A DNA stretch of 64,000 bases. It comes from Protea cynaroides. Taxonomy: Eukaryota; Streptophyta; Magnoliopsida; Proteales; Proteaceae. Below are positions 1 through 11,109 of the stretch, piece after piece; the first letter of the stretch is position 1, and each line of letters starts with the position of its first letter. The position numbers were made by a program, and so were the translations under genes. A model generated the notes under the pieces. The model had not been told where the DNA came from. It worked only from the letters and a program-made list of their open reading frames with translations, and ran no database searches. The stretch is taken from assembly GCA_028583415.1 (NCBI GenBank), contig CM053271.1:85495789-85559788 (forward strand). Reading direction: 5' to 3'.

Positions 1-479
1 TCTTTCTACTCTCAGGGAGCAAGGGTATATGAGTCCGTATTTGAGAATTTGGGAATCTCTCCAAACTACCTACGTATTTTAGGGTGCTGCCCTAAGAATC
101 AGGATCCACGTAGTTCGAAAATACAGATTCAATTCATTCATGTTTTTTTTCAAGATCAGGGTGTGAAACCTAAATGCTCTATGGTTCAATTCACATCAAA
201 CCTATCTAGTTCTTTGTATCCTAAAGAAAAATGAGCTAAGGGGTAGGGTTTGTCCTAAGCTACCCTTAACCTAAAATCCTAATTTAGCATGTGTTGGGCT
301 AGGCTTTCTGATTCTTGATTAAAATTTCTCATTTTTTTCATTCTTACCCTTTCCGTGAATGTGGGTGCCTACATGCACGTCCCCACACCTAATATGTCTT
401 CTAGGTGTACATATATGATAGTTCGACTAGGATGTTGCAGAAATTAAATTATTGCCAACAATAAATATCATTCAAATAT

Positions 480-1560
480 GGCAACAAACAACATATTTCA
501 TCTCAAATATAGCAATAAAGCATGTAAATCAATATAGCAGCAAACATGTGAGAGCATTGATCAAGCATCGATCATCAACAATGTGACCAATATCATATTT
601 GATCGACTACTCAGATTTGATGTAATCGATCATCATCAATGTGATCAAGATCATATTTGATCGATGGTTCAGATTCAATTAAAACATCCATGAGGTCAAT
701 CCAACCGTTTAAATTCAATTAAATCACTCAAAAAGGTAATCCAACGGTTCATATCACTCAATATGGTAATCCAATCGTTTAGATTCCTCAAAACCACTCA
801 TAATAAAGATAATCTATCCATTCAAATCAATCATCAAGACAATCCAATGGTCCAGATTCATTTATATCATTCATGATGTCAATCCAATGGTTCAGGTTCA
901 AATAAGATGCTCATGATCAAGATCTAATGGTCTTTATTTCATATCACTCATGATCAATGGCTAGATTCATTTCATTATAATATCCAAATCAAAATTAAAC
1001 ATCCAATGGCTCACAATTAATATTCTCTCATGACCTAAAAAAAATTAATCTTCTAATGGTTCAAAATTAATCATATTAGAAACTCTAGATCAATGACTAG
1101 ATTTTAATTACATCAAATTCCAAGATCAATGGCCAAGATTTAATCATGTAAAAATTCAACATCACATGGCCACATTTTTTATCACATTGAATTCAATCAT
1201 CAATTGTTTAGATTTCATTCACATTAAAATCCTAAATCAAAGGCTACGATTTATTCACATTAAAAATCCAAGATTAATGGCCATAATCAGCCCCATAAAA
1301 AAAAATCTCAATCATATGGTTCAATTTTAATCATATCATTCCAAGATCAATGGTCTAATTTTATCAAAATTCCATAATCGGATCAATTTCATCAATTTCC
1401 ACACGATGGGATCAATTTCATTCAAATTCCACAATCGGATCAATTTCATCCAATTAACAATCGGACCAATTTCATTCAAATTCCACAATCGGATCAATAT
1501 GATAAAAATTCCAAACATCTGACGGGATCAATTTAATGATAATTCCAAGCATCCAATGGG
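480..1560. repeat. Degenerate short tandem repeats inside L1
   Basis: A run of imperfect units of about 25-45 bases built on phrases such as AATCCAATGGTTCAGATTCA and CCACAATCGGATCAATTTCAT. The later part (about 1370-1560) is the most regular. A matching block occurs in inverted orientation in L2 (63080-64000), so it is part of the LTR rather than a later insertion. The short open frames here are repeat by-products. Confidence 0.75.
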
Positions 1561-2149
1561 CAAATTAATCACATTAAAATTTAAATCAAAAGAACCAATG
1601 TGTGATCAGATTTTTTCTAATGTTTGGATTCAATTAAAACATGTCATATCATATGGAAAATATTAGCATCAAATACAACCATGTGTAATTAGGATTAAAA
1701 CCATGATGAGATGCTAGATGAAGGGTCTTGATGTGGCTTACAGGTAAGGGAGACAGCACGGCTGGGTTTGCTTATGGTGGTGGAGATTGTAGTATAGTGA
1801 CAATCGATGGTGCTGGTCGGTGGAGTGATATTGGGATGATAGGTGGGCTGTGAGGTGTTTATGGTTGCAAGTGGAGGTGTGGCCTACGGGCAGCTAAAGT
1901 TAGTTGGACAGGTGGATTGGAGGGTATGTTACAGGTGTAGAGTTTGGGAATGATTAGGTTAGTTGGGATGTATGGGCATGGAGTATGCAGGTGTCGATAT
2001 AGTTTGATTTTAGGTGGTGAGTGGCTGTATAGGGATGACCCGCATGGAGGTTTGGAGAGGTGTTGGGTGCTTGTGAGTGGAACAGGTGTGAACTTGATGA
2101 GATAACAAAGCAATAAAACAAAAAAAAAAAACCCAGCATATGGCTTACC

Positions 2150-2840
2150 TCCTGCCTAGTTCTCTCTCCCAACAATCTTTCTTCTCCAGCTCTCTCTCGA
2201 TCTCCCTTTCTGCTCCTCTGCTTGGTTCGCTCACTCTCCTCTCTTCTTCCTCTCTTCTTCTCACGTTTTCCCATTTCTCCTCTCTTCTCAATTTTTTTAT
2301 ATTATTTTTCTCTCTTTTTTCTTCCTTATTCTTTTCCCTTAGATCACTTAGAGTTTTCTTATTTTTTTTCTTCCTTTTCTCTCTAGGTCCAACGGCTCTC
2401 TCTCTTCACGACCTCTTTTCCCTCCAACCGTGGGCCCCTCTATTCCCCACGACTCTCTTATTGGATTCTATTTTTTCTTCATTTTTTTTCTTTTTCCTCA
2501 CGATTCTCTCTCTCTTTCTTTCCTATACGGAAACTCTAGTGGGCCCCCCTATTAGGTCTCCATGGCTCTCTCTCTCTTTCCTAAACCAAAACCCTAGTGG
2601 GTCCCTCCCTAATTAGGTTTCCACGGCTCTCTCTCTCTTTCCTAAATGGAAACTCTAGTGCCCCCCCCCAAATTAGGTCTCCACGGCTCTCTCTCTCTTT
2701 CCTAATGAAACCCTTACCTCTTTCCATATTCTTCTTTTCTTATCTTTCCAAAAGAACTCCCACAGACTCTATTTTCTCAATATTTCCTTCTTCGAGCCTT
2801 CTTTTTTTGATTTCTTTCCTTTCCATACTTGGTTTCCCAC
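2150..2840. repeat. Pyrimidine-rich tract in L1
   Basis: About 700 bases dominated by C and T on the + strand, with repeated phrases containing GGCTCTCTCTCTCTTTCCTAA. It is the counterpart of the purine-rich stretch at about 61140-61530 in L2. In the LTR's own orientation it is purine-rich. The long open frames across it are low-complexity Ser/Leu/Phe translations and are not considered genes. Confidence 0.7.
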
Positions 2841-3076
2841 GACCAGCATGACACATACTACAATATCTATATATAATATACGTATAATATACCTAATATA
2901 TGATGTGTAATATATGAAATATATTACATAATATAATAAATACAACCAATTAGACAATAGTATATAATATGCATGCACAGGTGCCTAACTGATTCGGTCC
3001 GAATCAACTTGAGCTAGGCCGGGCTGGACTAACTTAGGTTGACTGGGCCAAACTGACTTGATTGGGTTGGACCATA

Positions 3077-3856
3077 GTTAGTTAAAACGGGAATGGAAAA
3101 AAAGCGAAATAGTACGGTACGGGTTTTAAACGGCAAAAATAAAAATCGGTACGGTCAAAAAAACAATCAAACATTTTGAGAACGGCAAAAAAATGAAAAT
3201 GGACGGTATAGGTTTTAAACAGATCAAAACTAATACGGTAAGACGAAAAAAATGGCAATATATTTTCATAAATTAGGGAATGATAAATAAGAACTAAATA
3301 ATGAGATGGATCTCACAAATAAATAACAATAAATAATTAAAAAAGAAAAACAAGAGAAGATAATGGATGGAGAGAAAAAGTATTTAAAGAAGAAAAATAA
3401 ATATTAAATAGATAATGATGAGAGTGAGAAGAGAGAGTTAATGAAAGGAGAGAGAATGATAGAAGTTATGGATTTCAAAATCTCTTCACATTTTTATCCC
3501 ACATCTATTGTGATAGGGAATAGTGTAAAAAGTTATCTATAAAAGAGGGAGATGGGATGGGTTGCTTGTTAGTTGGATTTGTTGGGCAGCTGGGCAGTCG
3601 GGCAACCTAAGTCGAGCAGCTTGACAGCTTTATGGGTAAAAGTGTTTCTTTTGTAAAATAATAAAAACCTTTATTATTCTATTTTTAATAAAAAAACAAA
3701 AATGTGATTAGTGCGCGTTTAATACGAGTTTAGGACGCTGATGGTAACCTTATGGCATTTTTTCCCGTACGATTGGGATTATACGGGAATACACATTTTA
3801 AATGATATAATATGGTACGGCTGTATTATACGCATTTAAAACGCGTTTTAACTAAC
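3077..3856. mobile_element. 780-bp non-autonomous TIR element in L1
   Basis: The segment starts GTTAGTTAAAACG and ends CGTTTTAACTAAC, an exact 13-bp terminal inverted repeat. The interior is AT-rich with several ACGGTA/TACGGT words near both ends and has no coding region. The L2 copy of the surrounding LTR lacks this block (aligned around 60940-60990), which supports insertion after the copies separated. I cannot identify a convincing target-site duplication, so the superfamily (hAT, Mutator-like or other) is left open. Confidence 0.65.
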
Positions 3857-4917
3857 AAAGGGTTGGATTGACATGAGTTGACTGGGTTAAACTGATAATG
3901 GGTTAAGCTGGGTTGGGCCAAGATTTGTTTTTCTCTCTCATCATCTCATAGGCCATTTCCACTGTCATTCAGTATGGAATCTTTTGACGACCCCTACCCC
4001 AAATTTTCCACTTTCACTTTGTAACACTAAAAATGAAGAATACTGAAGCTTGAATCACCTCATTTTGATGTAAAATGGCCAACTTATGAATTTCTGAAGT
4101 TTAAACAGGCCAATTTACTATAATTCGGCTAGCAACTCTGCATGGGATGCCTCGGAGACCTCTGCCTAAAATCCTTCATGTCCACTTTATAGAGAACTAA
4201 AAATGGAACATATTGAGACTTGAATCACATGATTTGGATGTCGGATAATAAAATTATGAGGGATTGAAGTTTACACAGGCATATCGGCTTGCAGCTCTAC
4301 ATGGGATCCCTCGGAGACATCTGTCCCAAATTCTCCACGTCCACTTTGTAGAGTACCAAAAATGAGGAATAATGACACTAGAATCACCTCATTGGAAGTT
4401 GGATGAGAAATATATGAGAAGATGAAGTTTAAATAATTAAACTTACGATAATTTGCATGCAAGCCCCTGGATATTATTAATTTTCAGAAAATACCCTTAT
4501 TCTTATTCCCGGACTAAAATCTCCATATCTTCTTCGTTTGATATCAGAATTGAGTGATTCAGGTCTTATTTCAAAGGTATTTTCAAGACCTACGCGTCCA
4601 TGCAGGTTGCAGCCCATGTCTTTGCCGTGAGGCTCATCGAATATTGTGTCAAAGTTGTAACCAAAAAATCTAAACCTTGCATTGGGATTCACCAACTTGC
4701 CATATGATTTCACTTAAGCTCCTGGATACTAGGGACCATTTTAGTTCTTCTCAAAACACTATAGAGAGCATGTCGGGGCTGATTGACCATCATTTTTTAG
4801 AGAGTTTCACTTGCCTCCCCTGTACTTTTTCGAACTTTCTCTTACTTCTTCCAGTTTGATGTCTACTCTCCAGTATGACTTTGTTCAACTAGGGATGACA
4901 AAAATGGGGTGCTTACA

Positions 4918-5553
4918 CACGTACGATCACATGTAGTGGGACCATAGGATCGACTTATGTTGTGTGGTCACATATATTGAGACCACAGGGTCAACCACAG
5001 GGGTCGATAATACGATAACAACAAATATATTTTGAGAACAGGTAAGGTTTTTGACTACTGTAACTTGATAAACTTGAACCCTAACTTAAATTAATTGTTT
5101 AGGTTCCCAATAGATTCAAAGTGACTTCCAAAGCTTGGGAAAGGAACAACCATAAATCAAAAGTGAGGGAACAAGACCTAAACTAATTGGATAATGATAA
5201 ACTATTTTATTTTATTTGTCCAACGCAATGAATGCTTCTATGCTTGTATGCTTGTAATGTGCATTTCACATGTCATCTAATATTATTGCTATTTCTGTTC
5301 ATGTAAATTTATTTATGTCTATATATAATATGATGGTGATGATGCTAGGAATAGGCATGTGATTGTGTGTGTGGTTAGTGTATTGGATGTGAGTGGGGCA
5401 TCAGGGGGAGGACGTGGCATTGTGGTTCAGCCTGGTCACCAAACTCTAGCTCTATCTTTACTCAAGTCTTGCCCACTAACATCATCGTATCGCCATTACC
5501 TTAGCGGAACTATTACGTCGTAGGGCATCAGGGGAGGTGGTCTCAGACCTTGT
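4918..5553 (+). mobile_element. Chromovirus LTR remnant R, left part
   Basis: The sequence matches the middle of the other chromovirus LTRs in the window, including the GTGAGGGAACAAGACCTAAA donor-like stretch at about 5164 and a CATCAGGGGGAGGACGTGGC module at about 5400. The first part of the LTR is missing because L1 abuts it. It stops at 5553 where element A begins and resumes at 27223. The five bases before A (CTTGT) and after A (CGTGT) are a target duplication with one mismatch. Confidence 0.85.
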
Positions 5554-6842
5554 TGTAAGACCCGCACTCCACTAGACCATGTCATGCCAGGTCTTTCCAT
5601 CATTCCTGGACCAAGTGGACTGAACGTGTGAAGATAGATTACAAACTAGGTATGAGAATTGAGTTAAAAACACTAAAAACATATCTAAGGTCACATGCCT
5701 AGGTAGGTATGGTCGACCATAAGGAAGGGAACCAAAAATATCAAATCCAGAACCCCACGATCGATGATTTCGACCCTATGGTCGACAGTTTATGCGACCG
5801 TATGATCTACCGTGAGAACCCAAATCAAACTCTGAGTTTTGAAAACTTTCCTAAACTAAGGGATTGCTTTCCTAATTGAAAGAGGACTTTATATGGAGAG
5901 TTTTCCTCTATATAAAAGACTTCCCTCAGTCCTTTTTCATTCTTTTAGAACATTAGTGAACCCTAGAGAAAGAGAAGGAAGAGAAGGAGAAGAGAAAATA
6001 GCTAAGGAAAGGAATTTGCTGAGAATAGATTGGCTCTCTATCACAGGCAAAGGTATGAACGAATCTCTAGAGATGTAAACTCTAAGAAATAAGACTTTTA
6101 TTGAAGATAGGCAATATCAACCTATTATAATCTATGTAATTTCCTTGATAAAATCCCAAGAAGAACCATGAGGAGTGAATTTGATGATTAAGGTTGATAA
6201 GAAACTACTAATGATGGCCATAGGATGACCTTAGAATAAATCTCATTGAAGATCAGAAGAATTGACCCAGGAAGAACTCGAATTACATGTAAGTGAGACC
6301 AGAAATCTCAAGGTCGCAACTATGGTCGACCATAGCATGACCAGTATGACTAGAGGATCGACCATAGGCATTCGAGAAGATTTTAGAAATCATATGGTCG
6401 CAACTATGGTCGCACCATATGCGACCGTAGGGTATCGACCATAGGCAGTAAGGTCGATACAACATGAGACCATAGGACTAATCAGACACCTATCAGTGCT
6501 CTGTTTCAATTTTCGACTATTGTAACATGTCACATGCGAGTGCAACCAATGTATTTTTGATTAAGTTTAGTTATAATTTGAACATCAGATATGTAATTGA
6601 TTATTTATTTTTATGTCTTGTGGTTTGAAGATAATTAGATTAAATACTTATTTATCATTGCTAGACTCTCAGTTCATTATCTATAAGACTTTCGTTTATT
6701 TGTTTATTATCTCTAATTATTAATGTGGAATGTGTGTGTGGTTTGATATGGTAGGTATGACCTATACGAGATCCTAGGTGAACCATTGGTTTATTGGTGG
6801 TTCATTACACCATTCTGATTAGACCAGAATTGTGGTGTGACA
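5554..6842 (+). mobile_element. Element A 5' LTR, internally deleted
   Basis: It starts TGTAAGACCCGCAC and ends GGTGTGACA immediately before a tRNA-Met-type primer binding site. It is 1289 bp against 2346 bp for the 3' LTR of the same element (24877-27222). The sequences run together up to about 6531 (TGTCACAT) and rejoin at the 3' LTR position of about 26915 (GCGAGTGCAACCAATG), so about 1.05 kb is missing, with a short CAT microhomology at the junction. The deletion removes the second exon-like segment, the GGCATCAGGGG modules and most of the conserved peptide block found in other LTRs. A chromovirus LTR normally carries the promoter (TATA at 5909) and the polyadenylation signal. Confidence 0.9.
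5909..5917 (+). promoter_or_regulatory. TATA box of element A 5' LTR
   Basis: TATATAAAA, about 355 bp into the LTR. The same position carries TATA-type words in other copies, for example TATATAAAG in the 3' LTR of A near 25240 and TATAAATA in B at 10199. It is followed by a purine-rich leader (GAGAAGGAGAAG) in all of them. Confidence 0.7.
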
Positions 6843-6845
6843 ACT

Positions 6846-6856
6846 TGGTATCAGAG
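6846..6856 (+). other. Primer binding site of element A
   Basis: TGGTATCAGAG follows the LTR end with a short spacer. It matches the usual plant retroelement primer site complementary to the 3' end of initiator tRNA-Met (TGGTATCAGAGC). The last C is not preserved. Confidence 0.85.
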
Positions 6857-7017
6857 TATCTCAGGTTCTACCCATTGACCTAACTACTTACACATGAGTC
6901 ATGAACTGAGTTAGGATAAAATTTAAAAGCTATAATAAGAACACACCATAAACACCTGTGTTGTATGAGACATAAACTAAGAAAGAGAATAATGCACATA
7001 TGTAAAGGAAAAACCAA

Positions 7018-7129
<112 letters not shown>

Positions 7130-7226
7130 AAATGGGAATAAGACAAATATACATCCAAAGCAGAATATAGTCCACAATTCGGACAGTTACTTTGTGGTAT
7201 AAAAGGGAAAAATATATAAATGGCAA

Positions 7227-8504
7227 TCATGGAGCTGGAGGTGTTGGAGGAGGAGGTGCCTCACGATCTCTATCGTAGTCCTCAGCATATACTCTCGCGA
7301 GCCAGGCCAGCTGAGTCTGAGTCGCTCGGAGACTAGCCTTCAGATTCGTTACCCGCTGGTCTGTAGAGCGTTGGGCATCTAAAAGCTCTCCTATTCTCCA
7401 ATCAGTCTCCCGTTGAGCCTCTCAAATCTTACGTAATAGCCCCATCATGTCATCTGGTGGTGGGCGTGAAGGGCCAGTTGAATGAGAAGCCCTAGAAAGG
7501 CCAGCTCCAGTAGAATGTTGTGGCGATGGAGGAGGGATGGCATCCACATCCATGTACATTCGATCATCATCCTCCTCATCATTACCCTCATGTGCCTCTG
7601 CTACTGCCTCTGCTGCTACCTCTGCTGCCGCCTTTGCATCTGCTGCCGCTACTCGAGTGAGAAGATGTCTCATAGTATTCCTCTCATCATCACTGACCTA
7701 TATCTCTCTTATGCCCATCCTACTGATGGCCTCCTAATCAAGGTCAGCTGAGAAGGTGTCCTCAAGGATCCTCTCATCCACTAGGTCCACCTGTAGATGA
7801 GTGAGCAAGGTGGAGATCAGCCACCCATGGGGCAAGTTACCTCTCGAGTCAGGCAACGTAGTTCTATGCATAGTCCGAAGAATAATATATGGGAGGCAGA
7901 TAGGCTGCCTTGTACAGATACAGTATATCAGGTATTGAGTCAGCTGTGAGATCATCTCATAGTGTCCGTCTTGGGGAATAAGATTATGCTGGATAATCTT
8001 ACAGTAAACCCATGGCTCTGGACGCAGGTTGATTGCTTTCATCTCCCAGCGGTCATCCTAAAGAATCTGATTATCTATTTTTGCATGTACCTGTGTAGAT
8101 AGAAACTGTGGCTCCCTAGGTGCATAGTAAACCAACTGATCATTGTTTGAAATGCCTAGGAGATCAGTTAACTCTTGACAGTTGAAAGAGATCGAAACCC
8201 CTTTCACTCAGCTTGTGATCCGAAGCTCTCTACCTTTGTCAACATCTTCTAAGTCACCCTCTACCTGTTGGTGACAGTAAAACTGTTTGACCAAGTCCGG
8301 GTGAGTGCAAGCCTCGTACAGAATCACTGGAAGCCAACCTATGTCACTAAACGCCCTTTCCACATCAAATAAGGCTAAATGGGCTAGGTTCACACACCGA
8401 CCCCTTTCCACTTTCTTTCGATCAAACCAAGGATATTGCACCTCTGCTTCAACGGACCTGAAGCGTTGTGGGTCATGAACTCGAGGAACCTTAGTGCGAA
8501 CCAT
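7227..8504 (-). pseudogene. Antisense gene of element A, about 425 codons, with stops
   Basis: One reading frame runs from ATG at 8504 to the TGA at 7229-7227 with no frameshift, broken by in-frame stops near 8208, 8070, 7734 and 7422. At each stop the relatives have Trp or Gln, so these look like C-to-T/G-to-A decay. The N-terminal half shares the phrases PWF, GWLPVI, LVKQFY and ELRITS with the copies at 12485-13717 and 54678-55923. The middle is Ala/Glu/Asp-rich, followed by a Pro/Ser segment and a C-terminal heptad-like helix (LLDAQRSTDQRV region). The fold resembles what databases call putative plant transposon protein (Transposase_32-like), judged from memory. It lies antisense between the primer site and gag. 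Its function is unknown. Confidence 0.8.
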
Positions 8505-8509
8505 GATAA

Positions 8510-8626
8510 CTACAAGAGAAGAAAATAAGAAAACAAGTTAGATAAATTTGAAAATTTGATAGCATAACAACGTAAAATGGAAAAAAACCTCACTTTTCAC
8601 CCAAACATTTGGGGAGGAGGACTTAC
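8510..8626 (-). other. 5'UTR intron of the element A antisense gene
   Basis: On the minus strand a GTAAGT donor (8626-8621) and a pyrimidine-rich CTCTTGTAG acceptor (ending 8510) enclose 117 bases. The acceptor is five bases before the ATG at 8504. The element B gene has the same arrangement (120 bases, 13841-13722). Its position and size are conserved although the surrounding sequence has diverged. Confidence 0.7.
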
Positions 8627-9084
8627 ATAGGTCCCAAACCATCCTACAAGGCTCATACAATTGGAAATTTAAACTAGGTAGGTCAAATTTGAAGAAATTT
8701 TAACAATTGAAAAAACCCCAAAATTTAGGTCAAAAATGGGAATTTTCAAGTTTCTACTAAACTAACCAATGAAACTCAAATTTTCTTGAGGGCTTTCATC
8801 CATTGGGTGGCCAATAGCAAAAGTCCCCAATAAAAATTTAATTTTTACGGTTAAAAAAATATTAATTAGAAGAAAACCCTACAAATAGCAAAAACCCTAG
8901 GTATAAAAGCTTAAAAATGGAGAAAAGTAGAGAAATACCTCAAGGAATGGAGTGACGTTTGTTGATCGATGGAAAAATCACCAAGTTCGTATGGTTGACA
9001 CTGTAACAACTCACTGGTGATGAGTTGAGTAGAGACCATAGGAGGAAGAAGGTGAATGAGAGGGAAAGTTATTTTTCTTAGAAC
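8627..9084. other. Spacer upstream of the antisense gene of A
   Basis: Non-coding, AT-rich, homologous to the sequence ahead of the antisense gene in element C (54300-54560). It includes the phrase seen on the minus strand as GCTATTGGCCACCCAATGG, matching 54388-54410. It ends abruptly in the middle of gag, so the gag start and most of gag are deleted in this copy (junction about 9078-9085). Confidence 0.6.
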
Positions 9085-9358
9085 AGAGGTATTAAAAGGC
9101 CCAATGGAAACTCATACAACGGAGGGAACTCAAAGTCATTTAAACCTTTCCGTACTCAAGGCTTAAATGCTGCAGCCAAGACTACTCCGACAACCCAACC
9201 TCAACAGAAGCAAAGTAATGCTGGAGTCAAATGCATCAATTGCAATCAAGTAGGACATTATTCAAGAGAGTATCATAAGCCAAGGAAGCAGCTACAACAA
9301 GGAAAGGTTTATGTAGTTACATCTGAGGATGTTGACGCATCGCCTGATGTGGTCACAG
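9085..9358 (+). pseudogene. gag: gag remnant of element A (zinc knuckle end)
   Basis: Only the last third of Gag is left. It contains the nucleocapsid knuckle CX2CX4HX4C as CINCNQVGHYSREY, in which the last Cys is changed to Tyr. The sequence then reaches KVYVVTSEDVDASPDVV, matching Gag of B (about 15960-16015). The N-terminal part and the matrix/capsid region are deleted. The coding frame continues to a GT at 9359 that starts an intron-like segment. Confidence 0.8.
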
Positions 9359-9427
9359 GTATGACCTGAATTGTTCATTTTGTACTACCTTGTGTAAGCA
9401 TGTAGACTAAGTTAAATCAAATCACAG
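9359..9427 (+). other. Intron-like segment between gag and protease, element A
   Basis: 69 bases from GTATGACC to AAATCACAG. Unspliced, the gag frame hits TGA after three codons. Spliced, ACA G joins GT ATC GTA and the frame enters the protease without a break (phase 1). B (16018-16102) and C (52780-52647) have a segment in the same place and phase. All share a CATGTAGA(A)CTAAG-type stretch that could serve as a branch point. Confidence 0.65.
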
Positions 9428-9902
9428 GTATCGTACCTATTGATGGCTTACCCGCCAGAGTACTCTTTGACTCTGGAGCTACTCATTCTTTTATATCTGT
9501 GTCGTTTGGAAAGAAGTTAAATCTACCCCTCAGACCTTTAGACTCCAAACTGCTTGTACGATCACCTATGGGATTAGAAGTGGAACTAGACAAAGGTTAT
9601 GGACCATGTCCAGTTCTTGTCGACGAGAAAATTTTGGATGCAACCTTAATTCAACTCGAGATGGCAGACTTTGACATTATCTTGGGAATAGATTGGTTAG
9701 CTCAGCACTCCGTAAACGTATTATGTGCGGAAAAGAAACTAACATTTAAAGACAAGGAAGGAGCAAAGTTTAGTTTTGCAGGAATCAAACTTTCCCATAA
9801 ACGAAAACTTATTCTCTCTGCATAGAAGGCTAAAAAATGTCTCGAGAAAGGAGGAATTGAGTATCTAGTATCCGTGGTCGACCTCACCAAGGAAGCACCA
9901 TG
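9428..9902 (+). pseudogene. pol: pol of element A, first part (protease)
   Basis: Retropepsin-type aspartic protease: the catalytic DSGATHSF motif is at about 9470-9493, followed by the ILGIDWL flap-side motif near 9690. There is an in-frame TAG at 9823-9825. The sequence ends after the linker that precedes reverse transcriptase, where the 5' LTR of element B begins. The remaining pol resumes at 21926, about 20 codons later relative to B. Confidence 0.85.
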
Positions 9903-10198
9903 TGTAAGACCCGCACTTCGTAAACCCAGTCTAAACCTTGGTTTTGTGTCGTAGCAGGTCATCCAATCATCACCGGGTCAGACAGGACGAGCAGATGACA
10001 AATAGGTACGAAATCGGATCAAAGACGGTCAAATATTCATCATTTTATGTTGACCGGTCGATGGTACCGGTCGACCGGTCAGCTTTGCGCAGCTGAGTGC
10101 GGAGATCCGGAATTGGATCTCTATGGGTCCCATTTTCCTAAACCCTAATGCCTGAACCTTCCTAATTCTAATAGGGTTACTAAACCTTAATTCTAGCC

Positions 10199-10206
10199 TA
10201 TAAATA
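10199..10206 (+). promoter_or_regulatory. TATA box of element B 5' LTR
   Basis: TATAAATA, about 300 bp into the LTR, at the same relative place as in the other LTRs. It is followed by a purine-rich leader and, about 150 bases later, by a GTAAGT donor-like site. The 3' LTR copy has the same word near 20000. Confidence 0.7.
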
Positions 10207-10794
10207 CACCCTTAAACCTCCTCAAATCCTTTCCATTATCTCTCATAAACCATAGAGAAGAAAAGGAGGTTGGAAAGGAGAAGGAGCTAGGAAGAAGAAG
10301 GAGGTGCCGCCATTACCGTTCGACGACGCTCACGTTACGCCGGTCAACGGTAAGTGTTTGAATCAATCTTCTTACCCTATGATAGTTGTATGGGTGGATC
10401 AATACCATGCAAAGTAGGTATTGATTTAAAACCCTAAATTGGATAATAAACCCTAAGTTGTCGTCAAACCCCAGATTCGAGTTCCGAGATGATATTCATC
10501 GAAATGAGACTTGAATGAGTTGGGGATAACTCTAACTCCAAGATTAGACTTAGAATAGATAGGTGAAACCCTGGAAATCCATGGAGGATGATCGACGGCA
10601 GTCGAAAAACCAAGTGTATGGTCTTCCAGAGACATACCGGTCGACCATACCGATTGCTAGTTTGCTCACAGAGCTGCAACCGGTATGTTGCGACCGGTCA
10701 GTTCTGAAAGGCTGGTTTTGGTCTTTGTTGGTTTCTGATCAACGTGAAACCCTAAGAAAAAAAATATTCTAATGAAACCTTAATAATATTGTAG

Positions 10795-10854
10795 GACTTT
10801 GTGACTTTTCGTTTGGATCTTGCGACGTGGAGCAAGCTAACAAACGAGCGTCAG
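10795..10854 (+). other. Exon-like segment 2 in the LTR of B
   Basis: 60 bases bounded by ATATTGTAG upstream and GTAAGGG downstream. Read so that the final G joins the peptide block at 11735 (G plus AT gives Asp), the segment is open for 19 codons. A-type LTRs have a 61-nt equivalent (25912-25972, 45825-45765). No ATG is found in this frame in the segment or in the upstream leader. Confidence 0.45.
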
Positions 10855-11109
10855 GTAAGGGAATCTGACCTAAACCTAATAATTAATGGACAGTAAGTCG
10901 ATGTTAATCACCTGAATATATATGATGTGATGTTTGTGCATATTCACATGCCATCATTTAATTTCAGTTATTATTATTGGTCATGCATTGATAGGATGTG
11001 ATTGTTAAGCATGTGATTGTTTTCGTTAGTGTGTGGAGTGGGGCATGGGCCTGGGATCGCTCCTCACACTAGCACCTTTTGTAGTATTTTGTCTTAACAT
11101 GCTTGGTAC

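Larger units (their letters stand above)
1..4917 (-). mobile_element. Long LTR L1 (partial), reverse orientation
   Basis: The last bases before 4918 read GGGGTGCTTACA, the reverse complement of a TGTAAGCACCCC LTR start. The same start followed by matching sequence is found at 60058 on the + strand. The two copies share, in inverted order, a region with a stretch resembling AAGCTNCTGGANACTAGGGA (about 4711 here), a pyrimidine-rich tract and a block of degenerate repeats. This fits an LTR of more than 4 kb whose body lies left of the window, or a solo LTR. No coding region was recognised. The family could be a Tat/Ogre-like long-LTR element, but no internal domain is visible to prove it. The other LTR end was not identified, so bases 1-360 may already be outside it. 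Confidence 0.7.

Noticed and set aside
480..1560. CRISPR-like array
   Set aside because: Units are degenerate and contiguous without spacers, and the DNA is a plant LTR.
2140..2851. Open frames rich in Ser, Leu and Phe
   Set aside because: They come from the pyrimidine-rich LTR tract and have no domain-like sequence.
10060..10100. Simple restriction-type palindromes as attachment sites
   Set aside because: They are dispersed in clusters within LTRs and not at element borders, so they are not recombination sites of a known type.
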